From the NCBI GenBank assembly GCA_037176845.1, contig JAYKXP010000004.1, positions 186,001-250,000 of the forward strand: a DNA stretch of 64,000 nt. Direction: 5' to 3'. The DNA comes from Paramarasmius palmivorus. Taxonomy: Eukaryota; Basidiomycota; Agaricomycetes; Agaricales; Marasmiaceae. The translations under genes and the position numbers were made by a program. The notes below the pieces were generated by a model. It was not told the DNA's origin, made no database searches, and saw only the letters and a list, made by a program, of their open reading frames with translations. Below, in pieces: positions 36,829-47,636 of the stretch (its first letter is position 1; every line of letters begins with the position of its first letter).

Positions 36829-38719
36829 ATGGATGAGACTAATCGTCATGATAAGTCTTTCTCTTGGTCCCAGGTAACACACCAGCGATTCCTTGAAGCA
36901 GTAGAAACGGTCTCGCAACTCGAAGTCAGCACTTCAGATTCCAATTCAAAACCTGCCGTGAGTATCTTGGATCACCTGGCTCTTGGTTCAAAATAACTCA
37001 CTGGTCTTGAAGCCAACAGTGCAGGAGAGCGATTCTGAGGTAACAGATAAAGCTGAAAATGTTGCTGAATCTCCCAAAGAACGCGTAAGGCAGGATGAGA
37101 AGGTCGCTGAGAGGGTAAACGAGTTTCTGTACGTGCCGAGGGTCTTCACATGCAACCTTGAGCTTATTCTGCTATTGTGTCAGAGTAGCCATGAATTCAC
37201 GCATGGACAAGCTTGAAGAAGTCGTCACGTCCCTGAAAGAGCAGCTGCGAGAAAGAGACAGCCGTATCGACACAGTGTTGTCCAGTATAAGGCATTTCCT
37301 TGACCATGGCCCCGTAAGATGCCAGTCAATTCTCCTTCGGAACCATGGATCTCAGAAATCTGTTCAGAGTCAAACAACGAAAACACTCAAAGAAGAGGAT
37401 TCAATATCAGAGGTAACTCCATACATGGCACGCAAAACCAAGTCTGAGCGAAGTTTTGACATGCAGGAGGAACGTGATGCGAGACTGAAGCAGGATACAG
37501 AAGTAAGCTTTCTATCATCTTCATTGGCAAATAATTGGATCTGATTTTTCGTTGAAGGAGCATAAGGTTGAAACTGATGTGGTAGTCGCCAACTGATCTC
37601 ATTTGCTTGGGTCCAAGTGTTGATGAAATCTTTAGAATTTCGGTAGCCCAGCAAGGGAAAGAAAACTTCCTACCAGTGGCTCGATGGAAATTCTCGAGAT
37701 TGACGACTCTGAGGTATACTCCAGTCTAGCCACTTGCTGATGTTGGCACCTTACGATTTTTTGTGACAGGATGAAGCTAGTAGTAGTATTAAGCCCAATC
37801 GCTCGTTGGGAAAATCATGTTCTAGTGCGATCGAAAACAACGCCAACGACGAAGCTTCGCCTTCAACACAAAATAATTCTTCTGAATCTTGTATGCCATG
37901 GATGCGGGGATGCAAATTACCCGCCCCAATTTCCGTTACCACAGGCCAACGCACCTTTTCACGACAAACACTGTGCGACAAAATTGGTGGCGCTATCCAG
38001 TCTACCCTTGTCAGGTCCGTAAAGCTTCTCGTTCTTTCGCTGTGTCATCCTTAATGACATCAAAATAGGGTCACGGAATCCCGAAAGCCCCTCGCCATAG
38101 AGCGAAATATCGATGTTTATGTTTGCCCTAACATTGACCAAAACCCATGGTGCCCCGATGCACCCGGAAAACATGGCTACATGTTTGTTGGCCTCACTGT
38201 AGATCATTCGACTTTCGTAACAAAGGAACGCCGACACATCTTTCTCGGAGAACGGAAAACCAAGAATAAGTCCCTGGACATGACGTATCTTGGGCTGTAT
38301 GAATGCTTGAGAGTGGACCCTTTGACGGTGAACGAGTGGGAAAGCCTGTCTTCAGATGTGAATTTCAGTTCCGCTTTATCAGCCCTTCACTCAAGTTCTA
38401 TCAACAGGTGCAGCGAGCATACTCTCAACTCACGAAGAGCAGGACAAAAGACCAACGTCCCTGGGAATCAATAAAAGACGACTACTCCAGCGGTCGCATT
38501 CATGTTCCATGCGTGCGACTTACCTGCGTCGAGTACGACCATAAACTCTATGAAGGTTTATGTTCCTCGAGACTTGAAGCAATCCGGAATTCCGAAACTT
38601 CTTCTCGCACTGGAACTGCCAAACGCCCTCATCGACCGTCGCTCAAGGCGCGAAGCGACCTTGGAGATGAAGACGAGGACGACCACAGAGAAACAAGCCA
38701 GAAAAGAAGGAAACTTTGA
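36829..38719 (+). CDS. Tandem paralogue B: uncharacterised coiled-coil plus conserved C-terminal domain
   Basis: Same layout as the gene upstream. MDETNRHDKSFSWSQVTHQR aligns at SWSQV with paralogue A. After an acidic region and EFL junction comes a coiled coil (MDKLEEVVTSLKEQLRERDS). Then low complexity with MEILEIDDSE, ISVTTGQRTFSRQTLCDKIG, and the conserved domain NIDVYVCPNIDQNPWCPDAP, KHGYMFVGLTVDHSTFVTKE, MTYLGLYECLRVDPLTVNEW, and YSSGRIHVPCVRLTCVEYDH. The end is basic (KRPHRPSLKARSD, then QKRRKL). Across the DVY..FVGL block 21 of 28 residues match paralogue A. An in-frame ATG 45 bases upstream (36784) is possible; I chose 36829 because it aligns with A. Function unknown; nuclear location is inferred from the basic tail. 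Confidence 0.8.
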
Positions 38720-39319
38720 ACGTGTAGTAGAGGTTGTAGGATACAATATCCATTTTATGAATAGGATAAGATTGGGCCTTTGCTTGTGTAACGCAACGTC
38801 TGAGTTAGGAATTGTAAAGTTTCGACGCTTATATTGAGTGATCAATTCTCCCTACTGACATACCATATACCACGCCTGAGGAAAGAAAGCAAAACAAATT
38901 ATAGCTACAACTGCGTGAAAACCTGTATAGTACTCTTAATGCAACACATAAGCAGAAGAATAGATAATGATATATAATGGTATGATATGATACGATGACG
39001 GTCCTTTCGATGCAATGCAGCGGATGCAGGAGACCAAGACGAAACCAAAAAAAAAAGCGAATGAGAATGTTGCGGCAAAGCAATGGTGATGGATACTAGA
39101 GAACCAGCTGGTGATGTGAATTGAGATCAGGTATCTGGGGTGTGGGTAAAGATTGGCAGGCAAGAGATTATGTATGTCGGAAGTTTTGGATACAGGGGTG
39201 GAAGGAGGTTGGTATACTGGGGTTTGAAAGAACCTCTGGTAGTGGAATGAATCGAGAGAACAGGTATCTGGCAAGACAACAATCAAAACACATAAACGCG
39301 ACACCAGTTTGTGAACATA
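38720..39319. other. Intergenic, 0.6 kb, between convergent genes
   Basis: Holds the 3' ends of paralogue B (+) and the disordered coiled-coil gene (-). AT-rich around 38930-38980. No gene or structured repeat seen. Confidence 0.5.
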
Positions 39320-41940
39320 CTATCGGGGAGTTTTTGTGCTTGCCTTTGACGGTGCAAGCCCCAAGAGGGCCCGTGATCTGCCTCCAAACGATTCTTCCAT
39401 TATCGGTGTGGTGGCAGAAGTATCGCTTCCATGGTCCAAAACCTGAGCGATAGACGGTGGCCGGTCCTTTTTCAAGTTCATGGCATACGCCTCTGAAGGG
39501 GTTGGCCGTGTCGGTATAGTCGTCGAGCTAGGTTTGGAAGGTTGAGGCGAAGCCAAACGACCGGCAGAGATTTTCCGGTCTCGTTCCTTCTTCTCTTTCT
39601 GCCGTTGGGCAGATGACTGTGCGGAAGCTGAGGCTTCGGGTATAGAAGAGAGTCCAGCCAGTCCAGCCGCGGCAAAGGACGTGGATGTTGGACTCGAGAA
39701 GGGTGAGGAACCAGAGGAAGAAGTAGAATATAAGGAAGATGCCGAGGCGTGTTTAGTCAACCTCGAGATATTGGATGGTCCAATGACAGTTTCCAGTGCA
39801 TGTCCTTCGGCCTTGCGTATAGTAAATGGCTGAGGTATCTGATTCCTATTGAAGCTTTCAACTAATTTAAGCTTCTTCATCGACCGTCGTGGCCTTGATG
39901 TCGGATCAGATTCGGCGCCGGACAGAGCTGGGTGTGTAGGCGACTCTGCACCTGAAGTTGCATACGACTCGGCGCCCGAGTCCTCCGAGGCAACATAAAC
40001 AGGCAGTCGTATGGAAGAAGTAGGTGTGATGGGGTATGAACTGCGAGCCGACGAGTCGTCAGAGATGTCTGGCGTCGCCGTTGACCTATCGGTCTGTAAC
40101 AAAGACCCTGAGCTCTCGGAGGCACGAGGTCCCTTTATCAGCCATTTCAGGCCCTTGATTTCCTTGTCCCTTCTCAGAATTTCCCCTTCTAGCGATGATA
40201 TTTTCTTCTCGAGCAAAGCTTTCTCTTGCGAATGCATGTCCATTTGCTTGACGAGGAAGCCACCCAGCTCCTTAAACTGAGCATTGCTCTGGCGAATCGC
40301 TGCCCGTAACTCTTCAATCGAAGCACTATCAATATCAATAGTTGTCGGCTGGAGTTGTGGAAACAGGGATTTTGTGACAGTAGGTGTCGAGGAAGATGAG
40401 GTGGAAGAATTTGAAAGTCGATTCTTGTCTGTGGAATCTGTGGGGGTACCTGTTCTGGACGCATCGGAGGCTTCCTGAGAACGGGGAATCGAAGATAATA
40501 GAACCTTGCTTGATGCAGAGCTATGTCTCTTCAGCGAGACTTCGTCACGGACGGGTTTGCTAGTTGATGAAACAACCGTCTGCGCTCTCGCCCTCTGCCG
40601 AACGCTCGGGCTTGTGCTCATACTCGCACGAGGGGTAGCTGGTAATGGGATCGTTGGAGGCTCGGTATGCGGCCCGAGCGTAGATACGCGGTTTCTCTCC
40701 TTAGGTTTGTAGGGAAGCATAGTAGCGGATCGTTGATCCTGAAGCAGAGCAGTTATGCTACGCCGCTTTGCAGTTGACGGAGCGCCAGGAAGAGGTAGTG
40801 ACATCACTGACATCGCGTCGGATTCCTCTGCAGCCGAGGTTATTTCGGTGTCAGTCCCTGTATGCCTTGCTGAGCGAGATTTCTGCCTGATCTTTGTGAG
40901 CAAGCGGTCGCTTCCGGTAGTTGGAAGTTTGCCTCCTGATGTCGCTTCATCTAGCGGGGGTACTAGCGGTGGCTGACTAGCGATCAAACCCTTCGAGGAT
41001 GACGGTTGAGATAAGGTAGGTGTCGGTGTCTGAGAGCTAACGGATGTGATGGACGGAGGAAAAGATGTCGTAATCTCTGGCGAAGTTGGATTCGATGTTG
41101 TGAGTGACAATTCCGTAGAGGCTTTGCTGTCGGATGGGGAAGGGATCTGTATCGGAGAAGGTTTGGACTTTCCTTTTTGCCGAGGCTTTGTGAAGAGGTC
41201 TTCATATTCACTGAGGTCCTCGTACATGTCTAGTGGCGGGCGCGAAACCGTGATCGTAGGTTGTGTCGGAGTCACCGAGCCGCTCTGCCGTCTCTGCATG
41301 GAGTTTCGGAGATCTTCTCGAGAAGACATGTATTCCGACGAACCCGGGAGCATGTCATGCACTGGCGGTGATAGAGTGTCTGACGTGTAGTCTGAAATAT
41401 CTTCACTCTTTTTGCTGGGTGAAGATGGTTTGGATTTCCGGGATTTACGAGGTGTTAAAAGTCCGCGAGTCTTGGATGGAGTGAGGTGAGCGACGATCTT
41501 TGAACCAAAGGAATGCTGCTCTGCAGGCTGAAGGGTAAGAGATTGTTGGGAGAGTGATGCGCGCATCTGTGTAGACCTATATATAAAGTACTGTTCGGTT
41601 GCGGTGTCGCGACGGGAAAATGACCAACTCACTGTTCATGAACAAACGCTCTCGAGGTATTAGTTGCTGTAGATGTACGCCCTTGTTGCATCTCAGACGC
41701 TCGAGGTTCTATAGGAGCTACAGCCTCGGTTGGCGTCGACTTTTTCCTGGCACGCCCAAAGAGAGGTATTCTTGTAGACCTTCTCTTACTAGGTGAAGCT
41801 GTCGCGTCTCCTGATACAGCTCCATCACTGAGAGCTTCATCTGGGAATTGGATGGTTGACTGTGGGTCATGGCGTGATGAAGGGCCTCGAAGGAAGTCGG
41901 GAAGATGGCGTGTTTTGGTTCTATGAGGAGCCCCAGACAT
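39320..41940 (-). CDS. Large disordered Ser/Thr/Pro-rich protein with a central coiled coil
   Basis: Not recognised. Two exons: 41633-41940 opening MSGAPHRTKTRHLPDFLRGP, and a long exon from about 41575 down to the stop at 39320-39322, joined across a 57-base intron. The total is about 850 residues. Nearly all is Ser/Pro/Thr-rich low complexity with basic clusters (TPRKSRKSKPSSPSKKSED, KRRSTRIPLFGRARKK). One clear ordered segment is a coiled coil, SIEELRAAIRQSNAQFKELG to EGEILRRDKEIKGLKWLI, around 40140-40330. The C-terminus ends in a Ser/Lys-rich tail (LGLAPSKASTKTPR). Such proteins are often cytoskeleton- or polarity-associated and phosphorylated, but nothing in the sequence shows it. It is divergent from the SRF1-like gene. 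Confidence 0.75.
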
Positions 41941-42253
41941 GTGTAAAATATTGGAATGAGAAAAGAGAGGACCGACTATGCGGACTGTAAAGGGTCTTTA
42001 ACCGCCCAAAAGGAATGGGAATACGAAGGAAGGGAAGTGAGGAGGTTGAAGAAGCAGCGTCAAGCCCATGAAATCAAGAGCATTCGCCTTGTCAGACCGT
42101 TCTTGTGTGTAGTTTGTTTGACTTTTGCATTTTTTCACAGTGTACGCGATAACCCTTCAGAAATCTCCATATGGTTCACGGTTCTTTTGTGATGGCCCGG
42201 AGAACATCACTGTGACATAACTACCCATTAGTTTTCCCTTTCCCGAATCCGAC

Positions 42254-42277
42254 GCTTGTCCGAGTGCTTGTCCGAGC
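42254..42277. repeat. 12-base tandem repeat, two copies
   Basis: GCTTGTCCGAGT followed directly by GCTTGTCCGAGC: two 12-base copies differing only at the last base, in the divergent promoter. Confidence 0.7.
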
Positions 42278-42310
42278 TATTGCGAGATGCTAGAGAGAGG
42301 TCTGATAGTG

Positions 42311-42334
42311 CAGCATATAGCAGCATATAAAAGG
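42311..42334 (+). repeat. 10-base tandem repeat running into a TATAAAAGG element
   Basis: CAGCATATAG is followed directly by CAGCATATAA, and the second copy overlaps TATAAAAGG, a good TATA box on the plus strand. It is about 400 bases before the SRF1-like ATG, so it may drive a long leader or an unseen transcript. Confidence 0.5.
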
Positions 42335-42735
42335 TCATGGTTCTGAATAACAGTGACCTCGAATGCAAGCTCGAAAATGGACTCAGGGTGAGCGCCCGCT
42401 GACGATAAATGAATGCTGTAAAAAGAGATGTCACGGCTGATGTGAGTTGTGTGAGAGGAAGAAGAGAACTCTGCAGAATGTACAGTACTGCTGCCGAGAG
42501 CACCTTGTACCGGTACATGTCCTGAGTGACATAGAATGCGCTGAAATCGAGCTCGTCGTCGTCTAGGACAGTGAGCAGACATATTTGTGATTCTAGAATT
42601 CCGGATTACTGACGATTTGCTGACACTGACAGTTTGGCTGCAACTTGTGCCTTTTTCCTTTTTCCGCTCCCGGGATTGCTCCACACCTTTTTGTGACCGC
42701 CCCTCTATACTCTCCTTCTCTCACTCTCCCTTCGC

Positions 42736-44257
42736 ATGTCAACCTCACCTCGTCCTCGACCACCTTCTTCTCTTCCCTCAACTTCAAGCGTCAGAGCTCT
42801 CAGTCTTCGAAGTAACCTTCGATCACCACCTCCCCCAATATCAACTGTGGTCACTTCTCCTCGTCAGTCTTTTCAATTTCTTTCCATTTCATCTCTCATC
42901 TCTAGATCTTTCTTTTTTTTTCAATAGCATGGGCAAAAGATGAACCACCTTCACCAACCGAAGACAAGGTTGAAAATGACCAACAACGAATAACACCAGA
43001 TTCACGACCTTCTGACGTTGCTTCATTCCAATCAACTGTTCATCCTCATGGCGAAGCACCAAGCCGTTGGTGGGCATTCACCTTACCTCGTCCAAAAGAT
43101 CCACAGTCGTCGCAATCTCTATTGGAGAACAAAGACAAGGAAAGGAAGACAATGCCGTTCAGAAATTCTAAATCCTGGTTGCCCTCATCAACTTTTCGGG
43201 AAAGCTCCACATTTTCTAGGCGAGTCGGGGAGAAGGCGAATGAAAATGCGGAATCATCTCGTACTCGTCGTGATTGGAATCTTACAATACCTATGCCACT
43301 GCCAGCAGCTGCGCCTTTTACGGTCACTCATAATCCTACTCCGGGTTGGGAGACCCCTTGGACGTCACGTTCCGCCGCGCAAGGCCCTCGTAGAAACCAT
43401 GAGCGAGAAAACTCTTATGGCCTTGGCGAGGCTCTTGAAGAGTCTCCTGACAGCTCTGAAGAAGACGAGCACCACACTTCTTGGCAAAGGAGGAAAAAGA
43501 GACTGAGGATATTCCTGCTCAACAACACATACGTGCCTTTGGTAAGTGTTACTCACTTTCATTCATTTACCCGTCTATTGATCACAGTTTCAGCTCTTCC
43601 GTGTCATAAATATATCCTTCACTAGTGCGGCTCTAGGGGTGTCTATACGTATACGACACTGGGAGAGCCAGAATGGCTTGATGGGTGCCGTGGGTAGCTC
43701 ACCGTAAGTCATCCACACTGCCGCGTTTCCGTCAGCCTCTTTTACACTAGACTCTCTTCCAGAACTTTGGTCGTTATCTTTGCGCCTCTGACGCTTGTGC
43801 ATGTCATGGTGGCCATCTACGTATGTACAAGTGTCATCCTTGGTTCGTCTGGTGATATGAATGTTTCTTCCCTTTATAGCTTGAATACTTTGGTCGTCCG
43901 CTTGGACTCTGGCGGACATCGGCGAAACTTGCGCATACCCTGCTAGAAGTTTTGTTCATCGTAGCCTGGTCGGCAGCGCTCTCCTTGTGTTTCGACAACT
44001 TTTTCACCTCCCTCATACCATGCGCATCAAACTCGACAACAGCTTGGTACAATCAACTACCAAGACCATCCAGCAATCTGCCAACATTTGAAGGTAGCAT
44101 AGGCGACAAAATCTGTGATAGTCAACTATCACTCATCTGTCTTGTCGCTGTCGGACTGGTTATGTACTGTTTCAATCTGGTCATCAGTCTTTATCGAATC
44201 TTTGAGAAGGTCAAGTACCTTCCGGTCGCACCACGTTTGGGACCTCATCCCGCTTGA
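42736..44257 (+). CDS. SRF1: SRF1-like multi-pass membrane protein (phospholipase D regulator family)
   Basis: The ATG at 42736 opens MSTSPRPRPPSSLPSTSSVR. Intron 1 (42863-42927, donor GTCAGT) joins TSPP to WAKDEPPSPTEDK. A long disordered region includes SRWWAFTLPRPKDPQSS and DWNLTIPMPLPAAAPFTVTH, then a basic RRKKRLRIFLLNNTYVPL leading into four membrane segments: LFRVINISFTSAALGVSIRI, LVVIFAPLTLVHVMVAIYLE, LLEVLFIVAWSAALSLCF and LSLICLVAVGLVMYCFNLVI. The soluble loop between the last two carries CASNS and ICD cysteines. The tail is KVKYLPVAPRLGPHPA. The pattern of a long N-terminus plus four helices matches proteins annotated as SRF1 (regulator of Spo14 phospholipase D) in mushrooms; similarity is from memory, so the name is tentative. 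Confidence 0.65.
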
Positions 44258-44687
44258 CGACCGCTTTCGGTTATTCATGCATTTACCATACTTCTTCTCT
44301 TTGATCCAAGTTTCATGAGGTCAATTCAGCCACTCTATTTATTGCACTGTATTACTATTCACTAACCAGCGATATCTGCACTACCCCCCGTCTTTCTTTA
44401 TTTCGCACTTACCAGTCACTCTTTACCATGGACACGCAAATACCATACGATTTCTTATTCATTCGTGTACCACCCTGTAAAGTACTTGGCAGACACTTTC
44501 TGTCCCAATGCAAAGACCTACTGACGCGCCATAAACACGAAATCTATCAGTGTCACTGTCAGCGGCTGAGCGATATTAGCAATCACGCGACTTGTATCGA
44601 ATCTTTGCAATTGATGGACGTAACGCTGTACTATCTCGGATACCTCAGCATCCAGAGGGAGGCTGCAGGTCTTCTACACCTACCAAC
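44258..44687. other. 430-base gap with an upstream ORF before the SLC35F5-like gene
   Basis: Between the two plus-strand genes. An ATG in good context at 44428 (ttaccATGga) opens a 139-codon frame that overlaps the next gene's start in another frame. It has no recognisable domain, so it is treated as a possible upstream ORF rather than a gene. Confidence 0.4.
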
Positions 44688-46369
44688 ATGGATTCCACCC
44701 CCAATTCCACTCGAACTTCAAGAAGTCGGTCAAAATCTCGCGTTTCTCTCACTTCAAGTGCTGGTCGCCCGAAATACACTGACTATATCATTGGAATCGG
44801 GATCTTGCTTATCGTCGTCTTCCTCTGGACATCTTCAAACTTTGTGACTCAGGTTAGGAGGCTCACTTTCTACATGCAGAGTTGTCTCAAAGGTCTATTT
44901 CCCCGTGCATAGAGTTTGTTTGAGGGTGGATACGACAAGGCATTCTGGTGAGTCTCCAGTTCCATGTGCTAGGCTCATTTCGCTTCCCTAACATGAACCT
45001 TTTGCAGGGTGACCTATATAAACACGAGTGCCTTTACACTCTATATTATCCCGTATGTCGTGAGGCTAGGCATTCATAAATATGGCAAGGGCACGAAAGC
45101 TACCATTTCAAGTCCGTCCTTGGCTATTGTTTAAACACCCCTCTTTCTGACTCACTTTGCACCATAGCGGATTACGAACCGTTAGCAACAGACGCTCATG
45201 AAGAGGTATGAGATTTCATATCTTCTTTCCCGCTGGTTCAATTGTACGAGTCCGCCATTAGTTTCCTCCGAACGGAACAACAGAGCCCGATCAGCTACCG
45301 CCATTTACCACAAGAGAGACGGCAAGATTGGCGAGCTTGTTTTGTATATTCTGGTTGGTAGCCACTTTCCAGACATTCGTCACATCCTCAATGATAGTCC
45401 TGGTCCAGGTTCATTGCTAATTGGTCGGTGAATGCCGCGCTGGATTACACCAGCGTTGCTAGTGCTACGATATTGTCTACTATGAGTGGTACGTTCTAGA
45501 TTTACGTGCTTTAGTATCCCCGAGGAAATTCATGTCCTACCAAAAGGATTCTTCACGCTTATTCTCGGTAGGATATTCAAGGTTGAAAAGTTATCGCTGG
45601 CAAAGATTGGGGCGGTGTTAATGAGGTAAGACACCGTGCCGCTATGAAATACCTCCTCCTAATGAACAACTCAATAGCTTCGCCGGTGTTGTCCTCGTAT
45701 CCCTGTCAGATACAACCCAAGACAAACCGCCTCCAAGTCCCGTTTCCATGACGCGTAGAATGGCCGAACGTGTCCTCCAGCCTGGTCTAGGCGATGCCCT
45801 CGCACTTGGATCTGCAATATTTTACTCCATCTACACTATCCTACTCAAAGTCCGTATAGGATCCGAATCGCGGATTGACATGAAACTCTTCTTTGGATTT
45901 GTCGGCTTGTTCAATATCATTACCCTTTGGCCAATCGGGCTCATTCTACATTGGGCTGGTGTCGAAAAAATTGAGTTACCGTCCACGTCGCAACAAGTCG
46001 CAGGTTTGCTTGTCAACGTATGTTTATCCTGTTACCCCTTATCGGTGCTTTTTTAATTGTACGCTCTAGATGTTTATTACATGGTCGAGCGATTACCTAT
46101 ACGTACTTGCCATGCTGAAGACGACACCGCTGGTTGTAACCATCGGCCTTAGTCTCACCATTCCTCTTGCCGTGATTGGCGATTTCTTTTTGGGCAGACC
46201 GGTCAAATTACAAGTTATTGGAGGCGCGTTGTTCGTGCTAGTCAGCTTTGTTGCCGTTGGCTTGGATGATGCTCGTCTTAGGCGGACGGAAGACCTTGAT
46301 TTGGCCAGTGAACAACGGGAAGGTCGTTCACGGGGAGACGTTGAACTCGATGTATCTGTAGACCACTGA
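44688..46369 (+). CDS. SLC35F5/THI74-like drug/metabolite-family transporter
   Basis: Ten-helix EamA/nucleotide-sugar-type transporter. The ATG at 44688 opens MDSTPNSTRTSRSRSKSRVS, then helix 1 (YTDYIIGIGILLIVVFLWTS SNF), GGYDKAFWVTYINTSAFTLY, a soluble segment with DYEPLATDA, TTRETARLASLFCIFWF, IANWSVNAALDYTSVASATI and LSTMS. The C-terminal half repeats the fold: SFFTLILGRIFKVEKLSLAK, FAGVVLVSLSDTTQ, GDALALGSAIFYSIYTILLK, FFGFVGLFNIITLWPIGLIL, and LKTTPLVVTIGLSLTIPLAV. Family signatures YTSVAS and SDYLYVLAML are present. The splice giving FWFIANWSVN resolves an otherwise broken frame. Yeast THI74 is thiamine-repressible and placed in mitochondria, vacuolar for relatives; substrate and membrane are unknown here. 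Confidence 0.88.
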
Positions 46370-46525
46370 CATCTTAGACTACTTATTTATGACGACACTT
46401 TGTACTGACTATAATGGAATTGGATATCGTTCGACTATGGGTCGAGACGAGCGCTTACTTGTACTCCCATCACTCGTTCCCCGAGGCCTCACTTTCATCA
46501 CCTTTTCGTCGCCCTCGTTATCACC

Positions 46526-47337
46526 ATGGTGAGTACACCCACTCGATAAGCCGATTTTCGAACAAAATTTGGAAAAGTGTAGCCTAAAGACCGGCAAACG
46601 AGAAAGCTCCATAATCCCTCCGTAAAACTCACGAAACGACAATTCGCCGTATCGGAAGGTAGCAACAAAGTCGAGCATGTAGAGATTGGGAGCTCTACGG
46701 GGGTATCCGTAGGTCTTGGATCTAGTTCTTTAATGAAATTAGGTTGACTTTTTTTAACAGGCCACTGAGCTTCTGGCTCAGCCTGCGAACTCCTCGGGCA
46801 ACTTGAAAAAAGTCGGCAAACAACAACTGAAACGAGAAGCTCTTCTAAGCAGTGCGCCATATATCTTGGCTCTATGGTCCCATATTAACGTTTATTACCT
46901 ATAAGGGCTCGAATTGACTCAATCACCCTACTCTAAATCACATCAACGACGGATGAAACGCAAAGCCAGAGAGCAGATAGCAAATGGTCTTAATGAGATG
47001 CAGGATGCTATAGCTTCTCTAGAAGACACAGAGGAATCTCCAAAAGAAGAAGTCAAAGATAATCCCGAAAAAGTCACATCGAAACCAAAAACGAAATCTG
47101 GGCAAATCGGAGAAGGCAAAGGAGTTACGCTCTCTACACAACAACGAAAACGCATCTTGTGGGTGACACCTGTCTTCTTGATATGCTTTAAAGGCGAATA
47201 ATACCGTTTATAGACAAGCTGAACGTTTGCGACATCCATTAATCCTTCAAAATTCACAATTCTCCGCCAACCCCTTTGAGACGATACGAACGCATGCCCA
47301 GAATACGCTCGTCAAACATACTCCGCCCACTACGTAG
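46526..47337 (+). CDS. SLX9: SLX9 ribosome-biogenesis protein
   Basis: Small nucleolar protein that helps 40S (pre-20S/ITS1) processing and export. Spliced exons read RKLHNPSVKLTKRQFAVSEG, ELLAQPANSSGNLKKVGKQQ, LKREALLSRLELTQSPYSKS, HQRRMKRKAREQIANGLNEM, TLSTQQRKRIL, then QAERLRHPLILQNSQFSANP and FETIRTHAQNTLVKH. The ending FxANPFxTIRxHxxNTL is the best SLX9 signature. Later introns are clear (46855-46904 region, 47160-47210). The start is uncertain: an ATG at 46526 (caccATGgtg) followed by an intron that begins with GTACAC at about 46533 gives a short MV first exon; GTGAGT after the ATG alone would put a stop in frame. It is in tandem after the SLC35F5-like gene. Confidence 0.8.
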
Positions 47338-47636
47338 CTAGCGTGTTTTTCATAGTAGTTTCTATAGCATCCTAGCTTATTGTTTTGCTCTTCTTATATC
47401 ACCTTCCCTAGACTCTTCGGGCGATTGGAACATTGGGAATAGATTAAGGAAGAGTATACAAAAAACCCAGGAATAGTGATGTGGGTATAATTGCCAGTAT
47501 TTGAAACATAACGTAGTGAGTAGTTCTTGGTGTAAATGCACAGGCCTCAAAGGTCTATAGCGACATTGAAGTATCTGTTGCGAATCTATATCCGAACTCG
47601 TCCACTGGGTATCCAAAGTCAGAATTATGGGTAAAT

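Larger units (their letters stand above)
41941..42735. other. Intergenic, 0.8 kb divergent promoter, with small tandem repeats
   Basis: Lies between two divergent starts. It contains an 11/12-base tandem repeat (42254-42277), a 10-base tandem repeat ending in TATAAAAGG (42311-42334), and a CT-rich stretch just before 42736. The 408-base minus open frame at 42277-42684 shows no protein-like pattern. Confidence 0.45.

Noticed and set aside
42277..42684. Minus-strand frame of 135 codons in the divergent promoter
   Set aside because: Basic/Ser-rich without pattern, and opens with TTG or lies across promoter repeats; no splice partner.
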